Below, piece after piece: positions 9,791-17,769 of a DNA stretch of 64,000 nucleotides. The stretch comes from Nocardia sp. NRRL S-836. Its GTDB lineage: Bacteria > Actinomycetota > Actinomycetes > Mycobacteriales > Pseudonocardiaceae. Each line of letters starts with the position of its first letter. Position 1 is the first letter of the stretch. A model generated the notes under the pieces. It made no database searches and was not told the DNA's origin. It saw only the letters and a program-made list of their open reading frames with translations. The stretch covers positions 89,189-153,188 of the forward strand of contig NZ_LGDY01000036.1 of NCBI RefSeq assembly GCF_001279525.1, given 5' to 3'. Made by a program: the position numbers and the translations under genes.

Positions 9791-9978
9791 CGGGATTCTC
9801 CTTCCGTCCGTGCCGCTCTGGCTCGGTGCGACCAGCAGACCCGGTCCCGCCTTCGACGCGCCTTTCCCGCGCTCAAAGCACCCGGCCCGGAACCGATAGC
9901 GGGTGGAAAGCGCATCGACAGCGCTGCTCCGCACCGTTGTCCCCGTACCTGCTGCGGCGACCACGGAGGGCAGCGCAA
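9791..9978. promoter_or_regulatory. Divergent promoter region of the small peptide and operon B
   Basis: This 188-base gap separates a minus-strand GTG start (ribosome site AAGGAG) from the plus-strand GTG of the first operon B gene (ribosome site GGAGGG). It must carry the operon B promoter and is the natural place to look for SARP-binding direct repeats; I could not identify a convincing pair by eye. Confidence 0.4.
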
Positions 9979-10704
9979 GTGAACTGTTCCCAGGTGGGCT
10001 CCAGGCGAAACCTGGCGCCTGACCCCGTGGACGCCCTGGCCGAGCGGCTCATGGCCGGCGCGGCCGTGACGGGTGCGCTGCGGTCGACGGCCGCGCCGGA
10101 GCACCGCACCGCGGTGCTCACCGCGCTGGCTGCCCGGTACCTGCTCGCACCCGGCGTGGTCACCGCGTCGGTCGTGGGCACGGGCCAGACGGTGCGGACG
10201 CAGTTGGAGTCGTTGACCTGCTACGTACCGGACCTGACCCACGTCGCGGTCCACGTGCTCGACGGCACGCCGCTGGACCGCGACCTGGTGGACGGGCTCC
10301 ACCGGACCGGCATCGGACTCCACGTGGCCGCCACCGCGGCCGAGGCGGTGTTCGGGGCGAACCTCGTGGTCGTCACCTCCGGCGCCGACCTCGACACGTG
10401 GCCCACGCACCTGCCCAGCGGGGCGTTGCTGGTCAACGCCGGCGGCGGCGAGCTGCCCGCGGCGATGACCAGCGCGGTGGACGGCCGGTTCGTCGACGAC
10501 CTCGCGCTGCTGAACGAGGCCTGCCCGCACAGCCGCCCCGTCGAGGCGGACCTGCGGCAGGTCGTCACCGGCGAGCGCGCCGGCCGCACCGGTGCGGACC
10601 ACGTGCTGCTCGTCGACCTGCTGACCGAACAACGGCAGCACGGACAAACCCAGGAGGAGGACCACGAGTGTCGACAGAGAACGAGGTCAAGCGGTTCATC
10701 GTGA
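9979..10704 (+). CDS. Ornithine cyclodeaminase/mu-crystallin-like protein, short form
   Basis: The 241-residue protein has a Rossmann segment near residues 55-140 (SVVGTGQTVRTQLESL, then AAEAVFGANLVVVTSG). This resembles the NAD-binding half of the ornithine cyclodeaminase/mu-crystallin family, whose members usually have about 320 residues and an N-terminal substrate domain. That domain is reduced here. GTG 9979 follows GGAGGG with 8 bases spacing. The 3' end overlaps the carrier-protein gene by 37 bases, suggesting coupled translation. Family enzymes act on ornithine, lysine or imino acids. In this operon it could supply or modify an amino-acid precursor, but the truncation makes activity uncertain. 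Confidence 0.55.
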   Translation: MNCSQVGSRRNLAPDPVDALAERLMAGAAVTGALRSTAAPEHRTAVLTALAARYLLAPGVVTASVVGTGQTVRTQLESLTCYVPDLTHVAVHVLDGTPLDRDLVDGLHRTGIGLHVAATAAEAVFGANLVVVTSGADLDTWPTHLPSGALLVNAGGGELPAAMTSAVDGRFVDDLALLNEACPHSRPVEADLRQVVTGERAGRTGADHVLLVDLLTEQRQHGQTQEEDHECRQRTRSSGSS

Positions 10705-10919
10705 CCACCTTCGCCCCGGACGTCACCCCCGACCAGCTCCCGTCCGACTACGACCTGCTGGACAACGGGGTGGTGGACAGCCTGGGCCTGCTCCGCCTCA
10801 TCGCCTGGGTGGGCGAGCGCTACCAGATCCCGGTCGAGGAGCGAGACATCTCCCCGGCCCAGTTCAGCTCGGTGGAGGCCATCACGGCCTTCATCGCGGA
10901 CGCACACACCTACGTCTGA
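10668..10919 (+). CDS. Acyl/peptidyl carrier protein
   Basis: The 83-residue four-helix carrier protein carries the phosphopantetheine attachment motif DSLGL, with Ser38 as the modified residue. It would be activated by a phosphopantetheinyl transferase and hold an acyl or aminoacyl group as a thioester. The partners in the operon are the stand-alone adenylation enzyme (15210) and the acyl-ACP dehydrogenase (16615). The GTG start lies inside the preceding gene, after GGAGGAGG. Confidence 0.85.
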   Translation: MSTENEVKRFIVTTFAPDVTPDQLPSDYDLLDNGVVDSLGLLRLIAWVGERYQIPVEERDISPAQFSSVEAITAFIADAHTYV

Positions 10920-10948
10920 AAGACCGAGGAGAGGGAGGGCTCACGCAC

Positions 10949-11323
10949 ATGATCGTGCGCGACAAGGCCGGCATCGACGGCATCGACTGGGGGAACGGGC
11001 TCAGCTACCGGCTCCTGGTCCAGAAGGACAACATGGGCTTCACGATCGCTCACACCGTCGTGAAGGCGGGGTCGAAGTCCCCGTTGGAGTACCGCAACCA
11101 CCTCGAGGCCTGCTACTGCATCGCCGGGCGCGGACAGGTGATCGACGAGGAAGGCACGACCCACGAGATCGAGCCCGGCGTGATGTACGCGCTGGACCGC
11201 CACGACCGGCACTTCCTGATCGCCTCCCCCGAACAGGACCTGGAGCTGATCAGCGTCTTCAACCCGCCGCTGCGCGGGGACGAGCGGCACAACTTCGACA
11301 CGGACGAGTTCTCCCAGTACTGA
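10949..11323 (+). CDS. Ectoine synthase-like cupin (EctC family)
   Basis: The 124-residue single-domain cupin closely follows EctC in pattern: MIVR at the start, DNMGFTIAHT, YRNHLEACYCIAGRG, YALDRHDRHFLI and a terminal VFNPPL. EctC closes N-acetyl-diaminobutyrate to ectoine by intramolecular condensation at a metal site. No ectA, ectB or ectD is present here, and the gene lies between a carrier protein and a C-glycosidase-like enzyme. I therefore infer a cyclisation step in a metabolite pathway rather than osmolyte synthesis. Ectoine synthesis with partner genes elsewhere in the genome cannot be excluded. Confidence 0.8.
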   Translation: MIVRDKAGIDGIDWGNGLSYRLLVQKDNMGFTIAHTVVKAGSKSPLEYRNHLEACYCIAGRGQVIDEEGTTHEIEPGVMYALDRHDRHFLIASPEQDLELISVFNPPLRGDERHNFDTDEFSQY

Positions 11324-11396
11324 CCGGCGACCGGTGGCGCGGGAGCGCGCCCGCTTCCGCGCCACCGGCCAACCCCATGACGCGAAGGAGTTCACG

Positions 11397-12335
11397 GTGT
11401 CCGCACGCGACGAGTTCTTCTCGGTGTCCGAGGAGGTCGCCGACGCGCTGGCCGAGGGCCGGCCGGTGGTGGCCCTGGAGTCTTCCGGTGTGGTGCAGGG
11501 ACTGCCGCACCCGCTGAACCTCCAGACCGCGCTCGACATGGACAAGGCCATCCGCGCCGAAGGCGCCGTGCCCGCCCGCACCGGCATCGTGTCCGGCCGG
11601 CTCGTGGTGGGCATGTCCGACGAGCAGGTGGAGCTGTTCGCCACCACGCCGACCGTGCCGAAGGTCGGGGCCCGCGACCTCGGTCCCGTGCTGGCCGGCG
11701 GTGGGCACGGCGGCACGACGGTCTCCGCGGCCCTGGTCGCCGCCGCCCGGGCCGGTATCGAGGTGTTCGCGGTCGCCGGCATCGGCGGTGTCCACTTCGG
11801 AGCGCAGCGCAGCTTCGACATCTCCGCGGACCTGGTGGAGTTCACCCGGCACCGGGTGGCCGTGGTCTGCGCGGGTGCCAAGTCGCTGCTGGACCCCGCG
11901 CTCACCCTGGAGTACCTGGAAACCCAGGGTGTGCCGGTGGTGGGCTACCGCTGCGACGACTTCCCGGCCTACTACAGCGTCTCCAGCGGCGAGCGCAACC
12001 CGCGGCGCGTGGACGAGCTCGACGAGCTGGCGGCGGCGGTGCGCCTGCACTGGGCGGTGGGCAACACCGGTGGCTTCCTCGTCACCCACCCGATCCACGC
12101 CGAGGACGCCCTGCCCGCGGACGAGGTCTACGCGCTGGTGCGGGAGAAGCAGGCCGAGGCCGAGGCGGCGGGCGTGCAGGGCAAGGACGTGACGCCGGCC
12201 ATTCTCAGCGCGGTCGGCAAGGCGACCAGCGGCCGCACCGGCGAGGCCAACCGGTCCGTCCTGCTGTCCACCAGTGCCCTGGCCGCCGAGTTCGCCTCGG
12301 CGCTCAAGCGGAACCGCCTGGAGGAGCAGGCGTGA
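11397..12335 (+). CDS. Pseudouridine-5'-phosphate glycosidase family C-glycosynthase
   Basis: The 312-residue protein spans the whole PsuG/YeiN family: VVALESSGVVQGLPHP near the N terminus, RTGIVSGRLVVGM, GGHGGTTVSAA, AGIGGVHFG, DISADL and CAGAKSLLD, whose Lys matches the family's ribose-5-phosphate imine lysine. PsuG reversibly joins uracil to ribose 5-phosphate through a C-C bond. Homologues AlnA (alnumycin) and SdmA (showdomycin) run it in the synthetic direction on other carbon nucleophiles. The GTG start follows AAGGAG by 6 bases. The 4-base overlap with a HAD phosphatase gene reproduces the AlnA/AlnB arrangement. I infer C-ribosylation of the operon B product; pseudouridine catabolism is the alternative. 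Confidence 0.85.
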   Translation: MSARDEFFSVSEEVADALAEGRPVVALESSGVVQGLPHPLNLQTALDMDKAIRAEGAVPARTGIVSGRLVVGMSDEQVELFATTPTVPKVGARDLGPVLAGGGHGGTTVSAALVAAARAGIEVFAVAGIGGVHFGAQRSFDISADLVEFTRHRVAVVCAGAKSLLDPALTLEYLETQGVPVVGYRCDDFPAYYSVSSGERNPRRVDELDELAAAVRLHWAVGNTGGFLVTHPIHAEDALPADEVYALVREKQAEAEAAGVQGKDVTPAILSAVGKATSGRTGEANRSVLLSTSALAAEFASALKRNRLEEQA

Positions 12336-13003
12336 ACACCGCAGTCCTGTTCGACGTCGACGGCACGCTGGTCGACACGCCGGCCGGGATGACGGCGGTG
12401 CTGCGCCAGGTGGTGGCCGAGAACGGCGGCGTGGCGGACGAGGCGCGGCTGCGCGCCACCGTCGGCCGCCCGCTGGTCGCCTCCCTGGCGCTGCTGCTCG
12501 GCCTCCCGCCCGGCCACCCCGGCGCCGAGCGCGCCGCCGACCGGGCCCGTGAGCTGTTCACCGAGGTGGTCATCCCGTCGGCGCGCGAGCTGGTCCTGCC
12601 CGGCGTGCCCGAGCTGCTCGACGGCCTGCGCGTGGACGGCCGGCCCGTCGCCGCGGTCACCAGCAAGGTCCACCGCAGCGCGGTGGAGCTGCTGGAGGCC
12701 ACCGGCCTGCTGGCGCACTTCGACGTCCTCGTCTGCCACGGCATGGCCGACCGCGGCAAACCGCACCCGGACCTGGCCCTGCTGGCGGCCGACCGGCTCG
12801 GCGTCGCCCCGGCCGACTGCGTCGTCGTCGGTGACGCGGTCGACGACATGGCCATGGCCCGTGCCGCGGGCATGACCGCCCTGGGCGTGGCCACCGGCGT
12901 CGCCACCCCCGACGAGCTGCTGGCCGCGGGGGCGAGCGCCGTGCACGCCGACGCGCTCGCGCTCGGCACCGTCCTCCTCCCGCTCGGTACCCCTTCGAGG
13001 TGA
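12332..13003 (+). CDS. HAD-family phosphatase, partner of the C-glycosynthase
   Basis: The 223-residue haloacid-dehalogenase phosphatase has motif I FDVDGTLVD (nucleophile Asp), motif II VTSK, motif III RGKPHPD and motif IV VVVGDAVDDM, plus a helical cap typical of the phosphoglycolate-phosphatase subgroup. The start overlaps the glycosidase stop as GTGA. In alnumycin biosynthesis the equivalent AlnB removes the 5'-phosphate left by the C-ribosylating enzyme, and the same job is inferred here. Confidence 0.85.
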   Translation: MNTAVLFDVDGTLVDTPAGMTAVLRQVVAENGGVADEARLRATVGRPLVASLALLLGLPPGHPGAERAADRARELFTEVVIPSARELVLPGVPELLDGLRVDGRPVAAVTSKVHRSAVELLEATGLLAHFDVLVCHGMADRGKPHPDLALLAADRLGVAPADCVVVGDAVDDMAMARAAGMTALGVATGVATPDELLAAGASAVHADALALGTVLLPLGTPSR

Positions 13004-13008
13004 TCACC

Positions 13009-14397
13009 ATGACCACTACGGAAGACGCCACGGCACGCGGGCGCACCGCGAACGCGGCACTCGCGATCCTCGCCGTGGCGCAGTTCCTCATCGCACTCGA
13101 CTACTCCATCGTCTACATCGCACTGCCCAGCGTCGGCGCGGACCTGGCACTGACCGAGAGCTCCCTGCAGTGGGTGGTCAGCGGCTACGCGGTGTTCTTC
13201 GCCGGGTTCCTCGTCGTCGGCGGCCGGGTGTCGGACCGGTTCGGCCCGCGCCGCCTGTTCGTCGCCGGCACACTGCTGTTCGGCATCGCCTCGCTGGCGG
13301 GCGGCCTCGCGCCAAGCGCGCCGTTGCTCCTGGTCGCCCGCGCCGCCCAGGGCGTCGCGGCCGCGGTGCTCCAGCCCGCGGTCATCGCCCTGATCAACAC
13401 CTCCTTCCCCGCCGGACCCGCCCGCAACCGGGCCTTGGGCGTGTGGGGCACGGTCGGCGCGTCCGGGCTGGCCGCGGGGGTGATCATCGGTGGCCTGCTG
13501 ACCACGGTGTCCTGGCGGTGGGTGTTCCTGATCAACCTGCCGCTGGCGGCGATCTGCGCGTTCGCCGCGCCGAAGCTCCTGCCCCGCAACGAGGTCGTCA
13601 CCAGTGACCGCGGCGGTCTCAACGTGCCCAGCGCCGTCCTGTGCACCGGTGCCGTGCTGTCCGCGGCACTGGCCCTGACGCTGACGGCGAGCGGCAGCTG
13701 GACGGATCCGGGCGTCCTGGCGGCGTTCGGCGCGGCCGCGGTGCTCCTGGCCGTGTTCGTGGTCCAGGAGCGGCGCAGCGAACGCCCGCTGGTCGACCCC
13801 GTGCTGCGGCGCACCCGCTCGCTGCTGGTCGGCTGTGGCACCACAGCGCTGTACATGGCCAGCGTCGGCAACCAGTTCTTCGTGGTGACGCTGCTCGTGC
13901 AGCAGCTGCGCGGCTACGACCCGCTGGCCGCGGGGCTGGCGTTCCTGCCGATGGCGGTGGCGATCGCGGTGGCGAACTCCGTGGCGGCGCGCATCGTGGC
14001 CGCGATCGGGGTGCGGGCCACGCTCGCACTGGCGTTCGTCGCCGACGCGGCCGGCCTGCTGCTGCTCGCGTTCCAGGCACACGGCGACAGCTACGCCGTG
14101 CACCTGCTGCCGGGGCTGCTGATCACCGGCTTCGCCCACGGCGTGACCTACGTGTCGATGTTCATCGCCGGTACGGCCGACGTCGAGGACCGCAACCAGG
14201 GCACCGGAAGTGCGCTGATGACGACCTCGCAGTACATGGCGGGCGCCCTCGGCGTGGCCGTGCTGGTGCTGGTGCTCGGCCGCGAGCCCGACGCCGGCGC
14301 GTTCGCCGCGGCGTTCGTCACCACCGCCGTGGCGGCTGCGGCAGGCGCGCTGCTGGCCTGGTTCGGGCCGGTCCGGCGCGAAGGGAGCCGGTCGTGA
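13009..14397 (+). CDS. MFS drug exporter (DHA2/14-TMS type)
   Basis: About 462 residues with 14 predicted hydrophobic helices. The DHA2 signatures are present: ALDYSIVYIALPSVGADL near helix 1, WVVSGY in helix 2, GGRVSDRFGPRR as motif A, and GxxxGPxxGG-like glycines in helix 5. These proton antiporters export drugs and metabolites. Its place inside operon B implies self-resistance or product efflux. ATG 13009 is chosen because GAGG lies 8 bases upstream; GTG 13000, overlapping the previous stop, is the alternative. Confidence 0.87.
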   Translation: MTTTEDATARGRTANAALAILAVAQFLIALDYSIVYIALPSVGADLALTESSLQWVVSGYAVFFAGFLVVGGRVSDRFGPRRLFVAGTLLFGIASLAGGLAPSAPLLLVARAAQGVAAAVLQPAVIALINTSFPAGPARNRALGVWGTVGASGLAAGVIIGGLLTTVSWRWVFLINLPLAAICAFAAPKLLPRNEVVTSDRGGLNVPSAVLCTGAVLSAALALTLTASGSWTDPGVLAAFGAAAVLLAVFVVQERRSERPLVDPVLRRTRSLLVGCGTTALYMASVGNQFFVVTLLVQQLRGYDPLAAGLAFLPMAVAIAVANSVAARIVAAIGVRATLALAFVADAAGLLLLAFQAHGDSYAVHLLPGLLITGFAHGVTYVSMFIAGTADVEDRNQGTGSALMTTSQYMAGALGVAVLVLVLGREPDAGAFAAAFVTTAVAAAAGALLAWFGPVRREGSRS

Positions 14398-15179
14398 GGG
14401 CGCAGGCCTGGACCGCACGGCTGGGAGTGCTGGTCGTGCACAACGACCCGGTGGTCGAGGCGGAGCTGTGGGCCATGGCGCCGCCGGGCGTCACCGTCCA
14501 CACGGCCCGCTTCGAGAGCCCGACCAGCACCGGCGCCGAGTACACCAGCGAGTCCTGGGAACGCATGGTGTCCAGCCCGGACGTGCGGCGCGGCCTGGTG
14601 CAGCTCGGCGAGCTGGGCGTCTCGGCGATCTGCCTGTGCTTCGGGTCGGCCAGCTTCTTCGGCGGCCTGGAGTTCGACACCGGGTTCACCACCGCGGCCG
14701 CGGAGCTGACCGGAGGCACCCCGGTCTACACCGCCGGGCAGGCCATCCGCGCCGCGCTGACCGCGCTCGGCGTGCGCCGTCCCATGGTGCTCGCGCCACC
14801 GTGGTTCACCGCACCGACGTTCTCCGCCGCGGAGTCCTACCTGACGGCCGCCGGGTTCGAGCCCGCCGCCCTGGTGCCGTTCCGGCTGGGGGAGCGGTGG
14901 GACGGCGTCGAGCGCCACCGGCTCTTCGACCGCGGCGGGCGCTGGGACGTGCACCCCGCCGAGGTGTGCCGCCAGGCCGCGGCGGCCTTCCCGGCGCACG
15001 CCGACGGGCTGCTGCTGCCCGGTAGCGGGTTCCGCTCCTGGGAGGCCGTCGACGAGCTGGAGCGCCGGCTCGGAGTGCCGGTCGTGACCTCCAACCAGGC
15101 GTGCCTGTGGCGACTGCTCGACCTCACCGGCCTGGACGCGCGGGTGCCCGGTGGCGGACTGCTGACCGCCGGCCGGTGA
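14394..15179 (+). CDS. Maleate isomerase/arylmalonate decarboxylase-like protein
   Basis: The 261-residue member of the Asp/Glu racemase superfamily resembles arylmalonate decarboxylase and maleate isomerase in length and pattern: CFGSASFFGG near residue 84, VYTAGQAIRAALTALG, and DELERRLGVPVVTSNQA. The usual C-terminal catalytic Cys region (LLSCGG in arylmalonate decarboxylase) reads LLPGSG near residue 209, so that Cys is absent. Cys80 and Cys82 lie close to the first active-site loop. The start overlaps the exporter stop as GTGA. Known members isomerise maleate or decarboxylate malonates. A decarboxylation or isomerisation step is possible, but an altered mechanism is implied. Confidence 0.65.
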   Translation: MRAQAWTARLGVLVVHNDPVVEAELWAMAPPGVTVHTARFESPTSTGAEYTSESWERMVSSPDVRRGLVQLGELGVSAICLCFGSASFFGGLEFDTGFTTAAAELTGGTPVYTAGQAIRAALTALGVRRPMVLAPPWFTAPTFSAAESYLTAAGFEPAALVPFRLGERWDGVERHRLFDRGGRWDVHPAEVCRQAAAAFPAHADGLLLPGSGFRSWEAVDELERRLGVPVVTSNQACLWRLLDLTGLDARVPGGGLLTAGR

Positions 15180-15209
15180 GCCGGCCCGACCTCGACTGGG
15201 GAAACCACC

Positions 15210-16610
15210 ATGCCCACCACATCCTTCGTGACCGCGTTCGCCGCGCAGGTGGACGCCAGACCGCACGCCCCGGCGTTGTCCTGGGACGGGGCCGCGGTGG
15301 ACTACGCCTCCCTGGACCGGCTGGCGCGGGAGTCCGCAGCGCTGCTGCACGGCCTCCCGGCCGACGCACCGGTGTGCGTGCCCGCGCACAAGTCGCCGGA
15401 GACCATCGCCCTGCTCATCGCGTGCTTCCGCGAGAACAGGCGGGTGCTGCTGCCCTCCGCGACGCTGGGCGACGACGCCCTGCTGCGGCTGTGCGAGCAG
15501 GTCGGCTGCTCGCACGTGCTCACCCCGCAGGGCGTGCGGACGACCGGCGCCGACGCGGCCTCGCTGCCCGGACCCGGTCTGCTGCTGACCACCTCCGGCT
15601 CCACCGGCACGCCCAAGGTCGTCGTGCTCGCCGAACGGGGCGTGGACGAGTTCCTCGCCTGGGCTGCCCGCACGTTCGGCATGGGCCCCGGCGTCGGGGT
15701 GCTCAACTACGCGCCGCTCAACTTCGACCTGTGCCTGCTGGACCTGTGGGCGGCGCTGGCCGTCGGCGCCCGCACGGACCTGGTCGACCCGGAACGCGCG
15801 ACCGACGGCGACTACCTGGCCGGCCTGTGCGCCCAGTGGGCGCCCGCGGTGGTGCAGGCGGTGCCGTTGTTCTTCCGGCTGGTCACCGCGACCGGGCGGG
15901 TGCTCCCGGACGTGCGGGAGGTCCTGCTCACCGGGGACGCGGCTCCGCCCGCCCTGCTCACCGGCGTCGCGGCCGCGTTCCCCCAGGCCCGGCTGTGGAA
16001 CGTCTACGGCTGCACCGAGACCAACGACAGCTTCGTGCACCGCATCGACCCCGCCCGCACGCCGACGCCGATCGGCACCCCGATCGACGGTGTCGAGTTC
16101 CGCATCGTCGACGACGAGGGCCGCGACTGCGACAGCGGCGAGCTGGTGGTGCGCACCCCGTTCCGCGCCGAGGGCTACCTCGACCCCGCGCTCACCCGCG
16201 ACCGGTGGAACGACGGCTGGTTCCGCACCGGCGACCTGGTCCGCCGCGACGAGACCGGGCTCGTGCACCTCACCGGCCGCAACGACCACCAGGTGAAGGT
16301 GCGCGGCGTGCGCACCAACGTCCAGGAGGTCGAGAACGTCGTGCTCGCCCACCCCGAGGTGGTCGAGGCCGCGGTGGTCCCGCTCCCCGACGAGGAGGCC
16401 GGGACCGTGCTGCACGCGGTGGTCCGCCGCGCGCCGGGCTCGCGGCTCAACGGACTGCACCTGCGGGCGCACTGCGCCGCCGCGCTGCCCAGGACCGCCA
16501 TCCCCGGCGCGTTCGAGATCGGCGGCGAGGCGTTGCCCCGCACCTCCACCGGCAAGGTCGACCGCACCGCGCTGCGCGCGCGGCGGACAGCGGTCGCGGA
16601 AGGGGTGTGA
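15210..16610 (+). CDS. Stand-alone adenylation enzyme (amino acid:carrier protein ligase)
   Basis: The 466-residue AMP-forming ligase carries A3 TTSGSTGTPKVV, A5 NVYGCTETN, A7 TGDL, A8 TGRNDHQVKVRGVRTNVQEVE and A10 PRTSTGKVDR with the catalytic Lys. Condensation and carrier domains are absent, so it must load a separate carrier, most likely the 10668 product. Its size is normal for a free-standing A domain such as those that activate Pro or Gln for later oxidation. I cannot read the substrate code reliably by eye. Confidence 0.85.
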   Translation: MPTTSFVTAFAAQVDARPHAPALSWDGAAVDYASLDRLARESAALLHGLPADAPVCVPAHKSPETIALLIACFRENRRVLLPSATLGDDALLRLCEQVGCSHVLTPQGVRTTGADAASLPGPGLLLTTSGSTGTPKVVVLAERGVDEFLAWAARTFGMGPGVGVLNYAPLNFDLCLLDLWAALAVGARTDLVDPERATDGDYLAGLCAQWAPAVVQAVPLFFRLVTATGRVLPDVREVLLTGDAAPPALLTGVAAAFPQARLWNVYGCTETNDSFVHRIDPARTPTPIGTPIDGVEFRIVDDEGRDCDSGELVVRTPFRAEGYLDPALTRDRWNDGWFRTGDLVRRDETGLVHLTGRNDHQVKVRGVRTNVQEVENVVLAHPEVVEAAVVPLPDEEAGTVLHAVVRRAPGSRLNGLHLRAHCAAALPRTAIPGAFEIGGEALPRTSTGKVDRTALRARRTAVAEGV

Positions 16611-16614
16611 CGCG

Positions 16615-17754
16615 ATGATCGAGTGGAACGAGGACCAGCGCTCGTTGCGCGCCGCGGTCGAGGAGCTCGGCCCGGTGCTCGGCGAGGGCCACGTCGAGCG
16701 CGACGCCGACGGCGAGTTCGCCGAGGGCGCCTGGAAGGTGCTGCGCGAGACGGGGCTGCTCGGGCTGCCGTTCGACGAGCGGTGGGGCGGTCTCGGCCAG
16801 GACCTGCTGACCACCATGTACGTGCTGGAGGGCCTCGGTCAGACCTGCCGCGACGGCGGGTTCAGCTTCTCGGTGTCCACGCACATGGTCAGCACCGGCG
16901 TGCCGCTGCAGCGCTTCGGCTCGTCGGCGCTGAAGGACCGCTACCTCACCGGGGTGTGCGACGGCTCGATCATCGGCGCGCACGCCATCACCGAGCCCGA
17001 GGGCGGGTCGGACGTCATGGCCATGCGCACCTCCGCGGTGCGCGACGGCGACCACTACGTCCTCAACGGCAGCAAGACGTTCATCAGCAACGGGCCGCTG
17101 GCCGACGTGATCGTCGTCTACGCCCGCACCGGCAAGCGCGGCAGCCCCGCCGCCATCACCGCGTTCCTCGTCGACCGCGACACACCCGGTCTGACCGTGG
17201 GCAAGCCGGTGGCCAAGATGGGGCTGCGCACGTCGCCCCTGAGCGAGCTGTACTTCGACGACTGCCGGGTGCCGGCGGCGAACGTCGTCGGCTCGCCCGG
17301 TGCGGGGTTCCTCATCCTCGACCACGTGATGAAGTGGGAGATCCTCTGCTCCTTCATCATCAACGTCGGTGAGATGCAGCACCGGCTGGAGCGCTGCGTG
17401 GACTACGCCCGCACGCGGGTCCAGTTCGGACAGAAGATCGGGTCGTTCCAGTCGGTGTCGAACCGGGTCGTGGAGATGCGCATCGCGGTGGAGACCGCGC
17501 GCAAGTGGCTCTACGACACCGCGCTGAAGCTCCAGAACGGCCAGAACGTCACCGCGGACCTGGCCATCGCCAAGCTCCAGGCCAGCGAGGCCAACGTCAG
17601 CACGGCCCTGTCCGCGGTGCAGCTCTTCGGCGGTTACGGCTACACCGCGGAGTACGGGCTGGAGAAGGACCTGCGCAACGCCGTCGCCGGGACGATCTAC
17701 TCCGGCACCTCGGACATCCAGCGGCAGCGCATCGCTTCCATGATGGGTTTATGA
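16615..17754 (+). CDS. Acyl-CoA dehydrogenase-like flavoprotein, probably carrier-bound aminoacyl oxidase
   Basis: The 379-residue flavoprotein has the acyl-CoA dehydrogenase fold: ITEPEGGSDVMAM and GSKTFISNGPLAD in the FAD/substrate region, GQKIGSFQSV, and LFGGYGYT. The MCAD catalytic Glu in YEGT is Ser here (YSGTSDIQR). A Glu is instead present in helix G (MKWEILC), matching the prolyl-carrier dehydrogenases PltE/RedW, which also share the KMGLxTSP and DDCRVP segments. With a free A domain and carrier protein upstream, I infer dehydrogenation of a carrier-bound amino acid, as in pyrrole-carboxylate formation. Confidence 0.8.
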   Translation: MIEWNEDQRSLRAAVEELGPVLGEGHVERDADGEFAEGAWKVLRETGLLGLPFDERWGGLGQDLLTTMYVLEGLGQTCRDGGFSFSVSTHMVSTGVPLQRFGSSALKDRYLTGVCDGSIIGAHAITEPEGGSDVMAMRTSAVRDGDHYVLNGSKTFISNGPLADVIVVYARTGKRGSPAAITAFLVDRDTPGLTVGKPVAKMGLRTSPLSELYFDDCRVPAANVVGSPGAGFLILDHVMKWEILCSFIINVGEMQHRLERCVDYARTRVQFGQKIGSFQSVSNRVVEMRIAVETARKWLYDTALKLQNGQNVTADLAIAKLQASEANVSTALSAVQLFGGYGYTAEYGLEKDLRNAVAGTIYSGTSDIQRQRIASMMGL

Positions 17755-17769
17755 GGAGAGTGACCGAAG

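Noticed and set aside
10949..11323. Ectoine biosynthesis operon
   Set aside because: Only the EctC-like gene is present; the flanking genes are carrier-protein and C-glycosylation genes.
12304..14418. 704-codon minus-strand frame opposite the HAD and MFS genes
   Set aside because: Low-complexity Arg/Gln/His-rich antisense translation; the plus strand holds two clear families.
14148..16817. 889-codon minus-strand frame opposite the decarboxylase-like and adenylation genes
   Set aside because: Shadow of two well-supported plus-strand genes; no domain found.
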